A stretch of 64,000 nt of DNA, from positions 124,001 to 188,000 of IMG/VR virus record IMGVR_UViG_3300034104_005687; one strand, 5' to 3'. The stretch comes from a virus. The stretch's first letter is position 1, and every line of letters starts with the position of its first letter. The notes under the pieces are model-generated. The model made no database searches. It was given only the letters and a program-made list of their open reading frames with translations, and had not been told where the DNA came from. The translations under genes and the position numbers were made by a program. This document shows positions 15,891-24,509 of this stretch, in pieces.

Positions 15891-16660
15891 CACAATTCAA
15901 AAACACTCCTGTTCATTTTGGTAGCCATAATGCCAATGAAACGCTTGATTGGATGCCCACTGACACCAAAGAAAGTTACGAAAAACTAATTCAAGATCCA
16001 GACCATCGAGCTTATTTTGCCAAAATGGGATGGGATCGGCCAGGCGCTATCACATACCGGATCAACAGTCACGGATTCCGTGCTGACGAATTCGATGGCG
16101 GCCCATACATGGTTGCCTTGGGTTGTAGTTATACTGTGGGCATTGGTTTGCCCGACGAAACAACCTGGGCCAGACAAACTGCCACTGCATTGGGCATGAA
16201 ATGCGCCAACTTGTCATGGGGAGGGTATAGTGCTGATAGTTGTTTTCGATTGGCCGAATACTGGATTCCTGCACTAAAGCCTGACTATGTGTGCATGCTA
16301 GTACCGCCAAGTCATAGAGTCGAACTGTTGCTTGATAACCAGGACCCGCTACTGGGCGATCGTCAAGTAATGGCAGAAGTGTTTATGCCAGAGAGTCAAA
16401 GCCAGTTGTTTAATCCAAACGATCGCTATCTCAAACATTGGTTTCTGAATGACGAGAATGCAATGATAAATCAACGCAAGAACGTTTTGGCGATACGACA
16501 ATTGTGTGCTGACTTAAATATTCCATGTACTATTTTGGATGCCGACCAGCATATGTGGTGGAGCCGTGAAGAAATTGGTTATGCAAGAGATTATATGCAC
16601 GGTGGCCCAAAGATACACGATATACTGACCAAGAAATTTGTAGATGGTTATAAAAAGTAG
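15887..16660 (+). CDS. SGNH/GDSL-like hydrolase (1)
   Basis: A 257-residue protein. Residues 76-88 (VALGCSYTVGIGL) give the GDSL-type nucleophile block with Ser81, and a late DYMHGGPKIHD segment (residues ~235-246) could supply the Asp/His pair. Members of this fold are esterases or acyltransferases acting on sugars and lipids. Start chosen at the ATGA overlap (15887) with an AAAGGA site upstream; the longer frame from 15860 lies within the previous gene. Third gene of the radical SAM operon. Confidence 0.75.
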   Translation: MTQFKNTPVHFGSHNANETLDWMPTDTKESYEKLIQDPDHRAYFAKMGWDRPGAITYRINSHGFRADEFDGGPYMVALGCSYTVGIGLPDETTWARQTATALGMKCANLSWGGYSADSCFRLAEYWIPALKPDYVCMLVPPSHRVELLLDNQDPLLGDRQVMAEVFMPESQSQLFNPNDRYLKHWFLNDENAMINQRKNVLAIRQLCADLNIPCTILDADQHMWWSREEIGYARDYMHGGPKIHDILTKKFVDGYKK

Positions 16661-16676
16661 TTTAAAAACAGTGCAC

Positions 16677-16757
16677 ATGGACAATACCAAAATAAAATTC
16701 TTACTTTTCTTGACACAATCGGGCGCATTGTGGAATTGCAACCAGGATAGCAAATGA
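16677..16757 (+). CDS. Possible 26-residue leader peptide before gp17
   Basis: A short ORF in the only gap between the SGNH gene and the large terminase. It begins at ATG 16677, is hydrophobic in the middle (IKFLLFL), and ends with a TGA that overlaps the gp17 start as ATGA, the junction type used across this genome. There is no clear ribosome binding site, so it may be chance. Confidence 0.25.
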   Translation: MDNTKIKFLLFLTQSGALWNCNQDSK

Positions 16758-18343
16758 TTGGTCCAAAACTCAACACGCTTGACGCAATACTGGTCAAAGC
16801 ACCGCACCGTAGAGAAACCTATTCAGAATCTGAGCTGGAGCAGTTTGCTCGTTGTGCTGATCCTGTGACCGGTCCCATGTACTTCATGGACAACTTTTTT
16901 CATATTCAGCACCCTACCAAGGGAAAGATGCTGTATCACCCGTTTGATTATCAAAAAAAGCTGATTGAAAATTACCACACCAATCGTTTTAGTATCTCAT
17001 TGATGCCTCGACAAACTGGCAAAAGTACCAGTGCAGCAGGATACTTGTTGTGGTACGCTATGTTTGTACCCGACGCTACTATCCTAATTGCAGCGCACAA
17101 GTACCTGGGCGCACAGGAAATCATGCAACGTATAAGATATGCTTATGAGTTGTGCCCCAATCACATTCGTGCAGGTGCCACCAGCTACAACAAAGGCAGC
17201 TTGGAGTTTGACAACGGGTCACGTATTGTAAGCCAAACAACAACTGAAAACACTGGTCGAGGTATGAGTATTACCTTGCTGTATCTAGACGAGTTTGCGT
17301 TCGTGCGCCCCACTATTGCCAAAGAGTTTTGGACTTCAATTACACCCACATTGAGCACAGGTGGTAAAGCCATTATCACATCAACTCCCAACTCAGACGA
17401 AGATCAGTTTGCTTACATCTGGAAAGGTGCCAACAAAATCGAAGACGAGTTTGGTAACCCAAGGCCCAACGGACTGGGCATCAACGGATTCCGAGCTTTT
17501 CGTGCTTTTTGGCGTGAGCACCCGGACCGTGATGATGCATGGGCAGAAGAACAACGAGCACAGCTGGGCGAAGAACGTTTTCGTCGAGAAATGGATTGTG
17601 AATTTGTGCAGGATGAGGAAACTCTAATTAACCCACTTAAATTAATGGATTTGGCAGGAACAGATCCTATATACAAGACTGGACAAGTTCGTTGGTTTAA
17701 AAAGCCTGAGAAAGATAAAATCTATGTAATTGCATTAGATCCTAGCTTAGGCACCGGTGGAGACCCAGCGGCTATTCAGGTTTTCGAAGCTAACACCACA
17801 ATCCAGGTAGCCGAGTGGCGGCATAACAAAACTATAGTTCCTGAACAAGTTCGTATAATGGTTGACATATGTCGGCATATTAACGAAACGGTCACTGACT
17901 CAAAAAATATTTATTATTCAGTAGAAAATAACACCCTAGGAGAAGCTGCTCTTGTGTCCATTGAACATTACGGGGAAGAAAATATTCCTGGATATTTTTT
18001 AAGCGACAATTCTGTTGTTAACTCTAGTGGCCGAAGATATCGCAAAGGATTTAATACTACCAATAAAAGCAAGTTAGCAGCATGTAGCAAGTTTAAAACA
18101 TTAGTTGAGACTGGCAAGATGACTATTAACAGTGGATTACTAGTCAGTGAACTAAAGACCTTTGTGGCTAACGGCTCTGGTTATGCCGCCAAACCCGGCG
18201 AGACTGATGACTTAATTATGGGCTCGTTATTGGCAGTACGCATGTTGCAATTATTGCAAAGTTATCATAGTGAGCTAGATACTCAGATGCGAGATTTTGC
18301 TGATACGATGATAGAGCCGTTGCCGTTTATATTGATGCGCTAA
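16754..18343 (+). CDS. 17: Large terminase subunit gp17
   Basis: ATPase-nuclease motor that packages DNA into the prohead. Walker A is MPRQTGKST (84-92), Walker B LLYLDE with Asp179-Glu180, and the coupling motif TSTPN (209-213). The C-terminal nuclease domain has IALDPSLGTGGD with Asp329 and a later acidic ENNTLGE and DD pair. At 529 residues it is somewhat shorter than T4 gp17 (610). It is separated from its partner gp16 by ~10 kb of late genes, unlike T4. The TAA stop at 18341 doubles as the start of the next late promoter. Confidence 0.96.
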   Translation: MIGPKLNTLDAILVKAPHRRETYSESELEQFARCADPVTGPMYFMDNFFHIQHPTKGKMLYHPFDYQKKLIENYHTNRFSISLMPRQTGKSTSAAGYLLWYAMFVPDATILIAAHKYLGAQEIMQRIRYAYELCPNHIRAGATSYNKGSLEFDNGSRIVSQTTTENTGRGMSITLLYLDEFAFVRPTIAKEFWTSITPTLSTGGKAIITSTPNSDEDQFAYIWKGANKIEDEFGNPRPNGLGINGFRAFRAFWREHPDRDDAWAEEQRAQLGEERFRREMDCEFVQDEETLINPLKLMDLAGTDPIYKTGQVRWFKKPEKDKIYVIALDPSLGTGGDPAAIQVFEANTTIQVAEWRHNKTIVPEQVRIMVDICRHINETVTDSKNIYYSVENNTLGEAALVSIEHYGEENIPGYFLSDNSVVNSSGRRYRKGFNTTNKSKLAACSKFKTLVETGKMTINSGLLVSELKTFVANGSGYAAKPGETDDLIMGSLLAVRMLQLLQSYHSELDTQMRDFADTMIEPLPFILMR

Positions 18344-18346
18344 ATA
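18341..18346 (+). promoter_or_regulatory. Late promoter TAAATA overlapping gp17 stop codon
   Basis: The first three bases are the gp17 stop codon, and the gap to the next ATG (18354) is 7 bases. The transcript would start at or next to the start codon. Confidence 0.6.
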
Positions 18347-18353
18347 TACTACC

Positions 18354-20012
18354 ATGGCACAAGACATCAATATCAGCAAAGACCTTTATGACCTACTGGT
18401 CAGCAAAAACTTCGACCCCAACGTCAGTGACGAACAAGGACGAGAAACCACTCCTGATGAGGGGTCAGTATTCAAATTTGACTACATTGCCAGTTCTGGC
18501 AAGAACTACGGCACAGCAGTGATCTTGATTGGCGACGATCAAGACCTCATGCTGTTCTTTGGAGACAACCTGGGCAAAAGCATGGACGATCCCGAAGACA
18601 AAGACGAGTGGTTCCAGTTCTTGCAGCAAATGAGCAAGTTTTCTACACGTCATAACTTTCACACATTTACACCCAAAAATTTGAATGCCATCAAGCACAC
18701 CATGGCAGGCATGGCTGCCATCAAAGAAGGTTTGTTTGAAGGCTATTACGGCACACGCCGAGTCAGCTACATGGGCGAACGCACACAGGCTCGTCTGGTG
18801 ATCAATCACAATCGACTGCTGGGCGAAAACGACAAGCGTTATCGCTATGTGGAAAGTTTGTTTATTGAAACTGCTGATGGAGAGCGATATCGACTGCCAT
18901 TTACCAAATTGGTTGGTGGTCGTGCCATGCTGGAACATGTGCGTCAAGGAGGCAAGCCTTACGACATACGTGCTACACACATTGCAGAAACCATACAAGA
19001 AATGAGTGTGTTGGCTCGCTTCAACCGCGCCAGCCACAACAAAATGTTTGAAGGTCAAACACAACAACTGGTCGAAGCTGCTCGTGAATACTATCACAAC
19101 CTGCAGAATAACCTAAAGCACATATCCACTGCTCGCGGTTATCAGACTTATTTTGAATCTTGGACACCGGCTGATGTTGGCGCCCAAGAAGCTTTGGTTG
19201 AAGATCTCAAGACCATGTTCATTGAACAAACATTGGACACTAGAATCGAAGCAGCACTGCCTACCCTGGCAAAAATACAAGGAAACACCATGAAAGAAGC
19301 AGATCAATTTGAATCCTGGGCCAACAACTTGGTCGAAGGTACTTGGGCACTGCCCGAAACTCCCGAAGCCAAAGACACACTGTACAGTTTGTTGAATCAA
19401 GAACTACCTGTTGGTCCTGATGCCGCCAATGCAAAAGAGCAACTGTACGACATTCTGGGCGATGATCAACTGTTTGATCGACTGAGTGATCTGGCAGACC
19501 GCGATGCCAATGCTGATGCTCGTCCTGTGATCATTGCCAGAATGAAAGAAATGGGCATGGAAGTACCCGGTGTCAAGGCCGAGCCCGAAGTCAACGAAGC
19601 TGATAATTTGGCCACGTTCGAAGCTGGATGTGACATGGACGAAAGCATGGGCGGTACAGTGGCTGGTGCTGTTGCTCCAATGGAAGAAGGCGGTGAAAGA
19701 GACAAATACTACTATCAGCGCAACAACATCTGGAGAGTCATGGACGGTGACGAACTAGTACACGAATATACGCCTGACCGATATGAAGTTGTTGGCGCCA
19801 AAAAGCTATTGGCTCAATTTGACGACGAAGGCTACGATGTCACACACGTTATAAGCCCAATGGGAACTGTTACATATTTGTATGGCAAACCAGAAGATGA
19901 CATGGACGAAGGCAAGAATGATGACCCCATGAACTACAATGCCGCAATTACCAGCAGCTACTACGAGAGCGACGAATTGGCAAGAATAAAATCACTGGCT
20001 TTGCTCAAATGA
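18354..20012 (+). CDS. Large late protein, probably virion-associated, unknown
   Basis: A 552-residue acidic protein. The N-terminal ~280 residues look globular (VFKFDYIASSGKNYG, LFFGDNLGKSMDD, RYRYVESLFIETADGERYRLP), a helical middle follows, then an acidic linker (VPGVKAEPEVNEADNL) and a C-terminal small domain (WRVMDGDELVHEYTP ... VTYLYGKPED) with a tail ending LARIKSLALLK. No enzyme motif is seen. The late promoter, position after gp17 and upstream of a terminator suggest a head or ejected protein; that is inference. Confidence 0.75.
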   Translation: MAQDINISKDLYDLLVSKNFDPNVSDEQGRETTPDEGSVFKFDYIASSGKNYGTAVILIGDDQDLMLFFGDNLGKSMDDPEDKDEWFQFLQQMSKFSTRHNFHTFTPKNLNAIKHTMAGMAAIKEGLFEGYYGTRRVSYMGERTQARLVINHNRLLGENDKRYRYVESLFIETADGERYRLPFTKLVGGRAMLEHVRQGGKPYDIRATHIAETIQEMSVLARFNRASHNKMFEGQTQQLVEAAREYYHNLQNNLKHISTARGYQTYFESWTPADVGAQEALVEDLKTMFIEQTLDTRIEAALPTLAKIQGNTMKEADQFESWANNLVEGTWALPETPEAKDTLYSLLNQELPVGPDAANAKEQLYDILGDDQLFDRLSDLADRDANADARPVIIARMKEMGMEVPGVKAEPEVNEADNLATFEAGCDMDESMGGTVAGAVAPMEEGGERDKYYYQRNNIWRVMDGDELVHEYTPDRYEVVGAKKLLAQFDDEGYDVTHVISPMGTVTYLYGKPEDDMDEGKNDDPMNYNAAITSSYYESDELARIKSLALLK

Positions 20013-20020
20013 TATAAATA
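20013..20020 (+). promoter_or_regulatory. TATAAATA element downstream of the 552-residue gene
   Basis: A perfect late-type element follows the TGA stop at 20010-20012. It would transcribe into the terminator and gp32, so it could give late gp32 expression, or be a fortuitous match. Confidence 0.45.
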
Positions 20021-20023
20021 ACA

Positions 20024-20052
20024 TTGACACAGCAGACAAAAGCGCATATACT
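20024..20052 (+). promoter_or_regulatory. Sigma70-type promoter of gp32
   Basis: TTGACA (20024-20029), a 17-base spacer and TATACT (20047-20052). The left arm of the terminator hairpin lies inside the spacer, so transcripts initiated here start in the hairpin loop and escape the terminator. Confidence 0.7.
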
Positions 20053-20073
20053 ACTACTGTGTTTGCGCTTTTT
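20038..20073 (+). terminator. Rho-independent terminator upstream of gp32
   Basis: Stem AAAAGCGCA (20038-20046) with TGCGCTTTT (20064-20072), 17-base loop, ending in a T run. It stops read-through from the late gene upstream while the gp32 promoter overlaps it. Confidence 0.75.
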
Positions 20074-20152
20074 CTTTTGTGGCACAGGCAACACAAGATC
20101 TAAGCAATTAGATAGGCAACACACATAGGCAACTTTACAAGGAGAAATTACT

Positions 20153-21139
20153 ATGGCATCATTAGCAGAAATCAGAGCACGACTACAGGCAGCAGAAAAC
20201 AACAAAGGTGGGCAATCCACCGGGGGCGGAGACAAGTCAATCTACCCGCATTGGAACATGGAAGAAGGCCAAAGTGCCACACTGCGTTTTCTTCCCGACG
20301 GCAACAGCAAAAACACTTTCTTTTGGATTGAACGAGCAATGATTCGTTTGCCTTTCAACGGCGTCAAAGGAGAAATGGACTCAAAGCAAGTCATGGTTCA
20401 AGTGCCATGCGTGGAAATGTGGAACGAGGCCTGCCCAATCTTGGCAGAAGTTCGCACATGGTTCAAAGACAAGAGTCTCGAAGACATGGGTCGCAAGTAC
20501 TGGAAAAAGCGTAGCTACATTTTCCAAGGTTTTGTGCGTGAAAACCCCATTGGCGATGACAAGACGCCAGACAATCCAATTCGCAAGTTCATCATTGGTC
20601 CACAATTGTTTGCCACTATCAAGTCGGCATTGATGGATCCTGAACTGGAAGAATTGCCAACTGACATGATGCGTGGCCTGGATTTCCGTATCAGCAAGAC
20701 CTCCAAAGGCGGCTATGCAGACTATTCAACCAGCAAGTGGGCTCGCAAAGAGTCAGCCCTGACCGAAGCAGAACAATCTGCTGTGGACACACACGGCTTG
20801 TTTGATTTGAGCACATTCTTGCCCAAGAAGCCAACTGATGTTGAGCTCAGGGTAATGAAGGAAATGTTTGAAGCATCAGTTGACGGTCAGCCTTATGACA
20901 CTGAGCGTTGGGGTCAGTACTTCCGCCCAGCCGGAGTTGGCGCGCCTCAAGGTGGCAGCACAGACGAAGCCGCAGCACCTGCACCTATGGCACGCTCAAC
21001 AGCACCTGCGGTGGCAGCAGAAGATCCTCCTTTTGACATGGAAGACGCACCTGCAGCAGCAGCGCCTGTTGTAAAGCCCGCAGGCGGGAATCAAAAGGCC
21101 GAAGACATTTTGGCCATGATACGCAGCCGTCAGAAGTAA
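20153..21139 (+). CDS. 32: Single-stranded DNA-binding protein gp32
   Basis: Coats ssDNA during replication, recombination and repair and recruits partners through its acidic tail. The 328-residue sequence has the family layout: basic N-terminal B domain (SLAEIRARLQAAENNK), OB-fold core (SATLRFLPDG, FFWIERAMIRLPF, KKRSYIFQGFV), then an Ala/Pro-rich linker, an acidic PPFDMEDAP stretch and the typical ending AEDILAMIRSRQ. Zinc ligands of T4 gp32 are not obvious; only Cys residues in PCVEMWNEACP are seen. GGAG ribosome binding site. Confidence 0.94.
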   Translation: MASLAEIRARLQAAENNKGGQSTGGGDKSIYPHWNMEEGQSATLRFLPDGNSKNTFFWIERAMIRLPFNGVKGEMDSKQVMVQVPCVEMWNEACPILAEVRTWFKDKSLEDMGRKYWKKRSYIFQGFVRENPIGDDKTPDNPIRKFIIGPQLFATIKSALMDPELEELPTDMMRGLDFRISKTSKGGYADYSTSKWARKESALTEAEQSAVDTHGLFDLSTFLPKKPTDVELRVMKEMFEASVDGQPYDTERWGQYFRPAGVGAPQGGSTDEAAAPAPMARSTAPAVAAEDPPFDMEDAPAAAAPVVKPAGGNQKAEDILAMIRSRQK

Positions 21140-21147
21140 TAATTATC

Positions 21148-21702
21148 ATGGCTATCTTCTTGAACTACTATCCCTGTAGTTACGGAGATAGCCTGGTTGC
21201 AATGTTTCGTGGTCGTTTTGTTCAACGAAAAAATGACATCATTGAGATGTCAAAGTACGATTATTTTAAGTTCTTGGATTTTTATAATGCTAGCAATTTA
21301 CAAAAAAAAGAATTGTTGTCAAATCTAAAACCAACAAAAATAGTATCGTGTCACAGACAATATCAATTTGATTTTGGCATAGAACACAAAGTAATCTCAG
21401 TAGTTCTAGATGATCTATCTTGGATTGGTAAACGAGTTTGCGATATTCATATAAGTAGACTCGGTAAACAATTAAGCAACAAAAAATTGTTGCAATTACA
21501 ATCTAAAATATCCATTGACCAGATAGTAACATATGAATACCAAAATTGGGCAAAAAATAATATACTAGATGCAGATATCAAGTTGCCGTTCTCGATGTTG
21601 CAAGATGATCAATTTATGACAACTTTTTGTCAAGATCACAATCTAAAATACAATCGGACATGCATTGATGATATCCTAAACAACGTTAAAAAATACACAT
21701 GA
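21148..21702 (+). CDS. Unknown protein, AT-rich insert gene 1
   Basis: The 184-residue protein lies 8 bases after gp32. The N-terminus NYYPCSYGDSLVAMF faintly recalls the start of sulfotransferase-like P-loop proteins, but I see no supporting motif. It is Lys/Asn/Ile/Tyr-rich and clearly more AT-rich than gp32 and UvsX. It overlaps the next gene by 4 bases (ATGA). The three genes 21148-22837 look like one acquired cassette inside the recombination block. Confidence 0.65.
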   Translation: MAIFLNYYPCSYGDSLVAMFRGRFVQRKNDIIEMSKYDYFKFLDFYNASNLQKKELLSNLKPTKIVSCHRQYQFDFGIEHKVISVVLDDLSWIGKRVCDIHISRLGKQLSNKKLLQLQSKISIDQIVTYEYQNWAKNNILDADIKLPFSMLQDDQFMTTFCQDHNLKYNRTCIDDILNNVKKYT

Positions 21703-22214
21703 AACGATATCACGACTGGCACAAATTACAACAACAAAATCAAGGATGGAATTGCATTGAGCCAGACGAAATTGTGGCCAACCGATTAAAATCAACTAAC
21801 TGGACTTTGGATTTATCGTATTGTCATCGAAGTTTAAAAGAAATGCTGATGCCTTGCACTACTGCACATCAATACTCTGATTTTTTTGTTTTGACCGACA
21901 TTGAATTAGGAAAGCTACCATTAGAAACATTCTTCAAGCTAGTAAGAAAAAAATACAACGATAGTAAATTTGGTGGTTATATTGCAGTACTAAGTTACTA
22001 TTTGAATACAAATGTTGTCAGACACGATTTACAAGGAAGTTACAGTGAAAATATTGCACAGGTCTTTTCTGAAAATCTGAGCTATGTGAATCGACTTGAA
22101 AATTTAAGTTCAGTGACTGACTTCCCGATCAACAAGACAAAAAACAATGTATTGATTGAAGGCTCAAATTTTATATTTGTGCATCCAAACATAAGGTATT
22201 TTTTATGGAAGTAG
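21699..22214 (+). CDS. Unknown protein, AT-rich insert gene 2
   Basis: A 171-residue protein with Trp/Asn/Leu-rich sequence (WHKLQQQNQGWNCIEPDE, LDLSYCHRSLKEMLMP, FGGYIAVLSYYLN), overlapped on both sides (ATGA upstream, 10 bases downstream). No recognised domain. The segment ending FIFVHPNIRYFLWK is followed immediately by the next start. Confidence 0.6.
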   Translation: MKRYHDWHKLQQQNQGWNCIEPDEIVANRLKSTNWTLDLSYCHRSLKEMLMPCTTAHQYSDFFVLTDIELGKLPLETFFKLVRKKYNDSKFGGYIAVLSYYLNTNVVRHDLQGSYSENIAQVFSENLSYVNRLENLSSVTDFPINKTKNNVLIEGSNFIFVHPNIRYFLWK

Positions 22215-22837
22215 CCAAGGATTCTATAGACAGCGCCGGCAATCCAACGATAGTGGCAAAATACAAAATGTGGAAACAACCTCTATATAAGTGGGACGAA
22301 TTTGTTGTAAATCGGCACAAAACAAAAAAATACATTGATCCGTGGTCAAAAAAAATTATAGAAGAAGCAGACGGCAATATTGTTGTCTATAATTCCGGAG
22401 GTATGTTTTTCAAAGACTTCAACCCAAACATAACAGTGATTGAACATCAGCCATGTCCTGTTAATGTGCCTGGTATGCAGTATTTTGATGATAGTGTAAA
22501 CATAGAGAACTCGGTTGATAGTTTGATTATGATTAATCCAATTGCATTGAAATACCATCATAGCTTGTCAGATGCGTTGAGTACGCCTGGAATATCTAGG
22601 GCAGGATACAAACCGTCTTTGATAAACTGGCTCAAGCCGTCGGCTAAAATATTTTTGAGTTTCTCAGATTGGCATTTTTACTACGATAGACTCAAATTTA
22701 CTGTAGATGATTTTTTAACCTTGCAATTATTAAACTTAGAAAATATTGGTATCTCGTGTGTCTATAAATCAGTAGAGAAGTCAACAGTTGATCCTATCAA
22801 TGGAAATGTAAAATTAATATTGACATATCAGGTATAA
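22205..22837 (+). CDS. Unknown protein, AT-rich insert gene 3
   Basis: A 210-residue protein. The alternation of strands and helices (NIVVYNSGGMFF, NITVIEHQPCP, SLIMINPIALKYH, AKIFLSFSDWHFYYDR) and a C-terminal KLILTYQV strand recall a Rossmann-like methyltransferase fold, but no SAM-binding glycine motif is present. Function unknown. Last gene before the UvsX promoter. Confidence 0.6.
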   Translation: MEVAKDSIDSAGNPTIVAKYKMWKQPLYKWDEFVVNRHKTKKYIDPWSKKIIEEADGNIVVYNSGGMFFKDFNPNITVIEHQPCPVNVPGMQYFDDSVNIENSVDSLIMINPIALKYHHSLSDALSTPGISRAGYKPSLINWLKPSAKIFLSFSDWHFYYDRLKFTVDDFLTLQLLNLENIGISCVYKSVEKSTVDPINGNVKLILTYQV

Positions 22838-22871
22838 TTTTAATTTTTGGAAATATATTTTGTGCTATCTC

Positions 22872-22900
22872 TTGTGCCGGCATAAAAAATATCATATAAT
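22872..22900 (+). promoter_or_regulatory. Sigma70-type promoter of uvsX
   Basis: TATAAT at 22895-22900 with a weak -35 TTGTGC (22872-22877) at 17-base spacing. The ATG at 22924 is preceded by AAAGGAAAA. Confidence 0.5.
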
Positions 22901-22923
22901 AGAAACTTCAAAGGAAAAACAAC

Positions 22924-23979
22924 ATGGGTAAACCATTCGACATTTCAAAATTCCGTAAGGAAATTACTAAAAGCATTGATGGCCTCAGTATTGGCTTCAA
23001 TGATCCCACAGACTGGATCTCCACAGGCAACTATGCCTTGAACTACTTGATCTCAGGAGACTTCAATCGTGGCATTCCCTTGGGCAAGGTCACTGTGTTT
23101 GCTGGCGACTCGGGTGCAGGCAAAAGCTACATTTGTTCAGGCAACATTGTTAAACACGCACAAGAACAGGGTATCTTTGTGGTGCTGATTGATAGTGAAA
23201 ACGCTCTTGACGAAGACTGGCTCAAAGCCCTGGGTGTAGACACATCAGAGAGCAAATTGCTCAAACTCAGCATGGCCATGATCGACGATGTGGCCAAGAC
23301 TATTTCCACATTCATGAGCGACTACAAGGGCTTACCCGACGGCGAGCGTCCCAAGGTCTTGTTTGTGATTGATAGCTTGGGCATGTTGTTGACTCCCACA
23401 GATGTTAATCAGTTCGAAGCTGGTGAAATGAAAGGTGATCTGGGTCGCAAGCCCAAGGCACTGACTGCATTGGTTCGTAACTGTGTCAACATGTTTGGTA
23501 GCTACAATGTAGGCCTGGTATGTACCAACCACACATACGCAAGTCAAGACATGTTTGATCCCGATGACAAAATCTCTGGTGGTCAAGGTTTCATCTATGC
23601 GTCCAGTATTGTGGTTGCTATGAAAAAGATGAAACTCAAAGAGGACGAGGACGGCAACAAGGTATCAGAAGTCAACGGTATTCGTGCAGGCTGCAAAGTC
23701 ATGAAAACACGCTATGCCAAACCGTTTGAAGGCGTGCAAGTCAAGATTCCTTACACAACAGGCATGAGTCCGTATTCAGGACTTACAGATTTGATTGAGA
23801 AAAAGAATCTACTGAAAAAAGAAGGCAACAGCCTGGTGTTTACCACAAGCCAGGGCGAGATCATCAAGAAGTTCCGCAAGGGCTGGGAACGCAACGATGA
23901 CGGTTGCCTTGACACAGTGATGACCGACTTTGGCAATCAGAAAGAAGCATCCCCGGCAGTTGAGGACGATGTAGAATGA
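22924..23979 (+). CDS. uvsX: RecA-like recombinase UvsX
   Basis: Strand-exchange recombinase for recombination-dependent replication and repair. A 351-residue RecA-fold protein with Walker A GDSGAGKS (61-68), Walker B VLFVIDS with Asp150, and the ssDNA loop region DLGRKPKALTALVRN. T4 UvsX is 391 residues. It follows gp32 after a three-gene insert and has its own promoter; its stop overlaps the next start (ATGA), so downstream accessory genes are co-transcribed with it. Confidence 0.95.
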   Translation: MGKPFDISKFRKEITKSIDGLSIGFNDPTDWISTGNYALNYLISGDFNRGIPLGKVTVFAGDSGAGKSYICSGNIVKHAQEQGIFVVLIDSENALDEDWLKALGVDTSESKLLKLSMAMIDDVAKTISTFMSDYKGLPDGERPKVLFVIDSLGMLLTPTDVNQFEAGEMKGDLGRKPKALTALVRNCVNMFGSYNVGLVCTNHTYASQDMFDPDDKISGGQGFIYASSIVVAMKKMKLKEDEDGNKVSEVNGIRAGCKVMKTRYAKPFEGVQVKIPYTTGMSPYSGLTDLIEKKNLLKKEGNSLVFTTSQGEIIKKFRKGWERNDDGCLDTVMTDFGNQKEASPAVEDDVE

Positions 23980-24509
23980 ATCGATTGAGTCTTTTGTTTA
24001 CGGCTACACAATGCAACGGGTGGCCTAAATTAAAATTCTCAATTGACGATGATTTACTGCAAGACTATGAATTTAACAGTGGATCAGCACTGATTACATT
24101 GCCAGTAGATCTGCTAGATGGAGAGCATCAACTGGACATAGAGTTGTATGGCAAATCATCATCGAATACCATGGTAGTCAATGACGTCATTGTTGAAGAT
24201 CAACTAGCAACATTGGAATCTATTTTTATCGATGATGTTCAGGTACCTGATTTTGTAAAGTACAAAGGAATTTATACAGCACGAAATCTTGTTATGCCGC
24301 AGGCGTTGACATGGGGTATACCAGGAGTGTGGTCCTTGAAATTTAATTATCCAATTATTGATTGGATTCTTGAATGCAAAATTAACGATTATTATGAGTT
24401 CGATAAGTACGACGAATGGTCTACGTCAGTCTATCATCCTAAAAAGACTCAGGCATTAATGGACGGATTCCGTGAGCTTGAAGACCTATTAGCCAATGTC
24501 AAAATTTGA
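23976..24509 (+). CDS. Unknown protein, possible beta-sandwich
   Basis: A 177-residue protein coupled to uvsX by an ATGA overlap and overlapping the radical SAM gene by 14 bases. The N-terminal ~85 residues alternate short strands (LSLLFTATQ, LKFSIDDDLLQ, ALITLPVDLLDGEHQLDIELYG), like a carbohydrate-binding beta-sandwich; the rest is aromatic-rich. A sugar- or protein-binding accessory to the downstream enzymes is conceivable, not shown. Confidence 0.65.
   Translation: MNRLSLLFTATQCNGWPKLKFSIDDDLLQDYEFNSGSALITLPVDLLDGEHQLDIELYGKSSSNTMVVNDVIVEDQLATLESIFIDDVQVPDFVKYKGIYTARNLVMPQALTWGIPGVWSLKFNYPIIDWILECKINDYYEFDKYDEWSTSVYHPKKTQALMDGFRELEDLLANVKI

Noticed and set aside
21148-21702. Sulfotransferase annotation for the first gene after gp32
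   Set aside because: Only a weak YYPCSYGDS resemblance to the PAPS-binding loop; no 3'-phosphate motif is visible.
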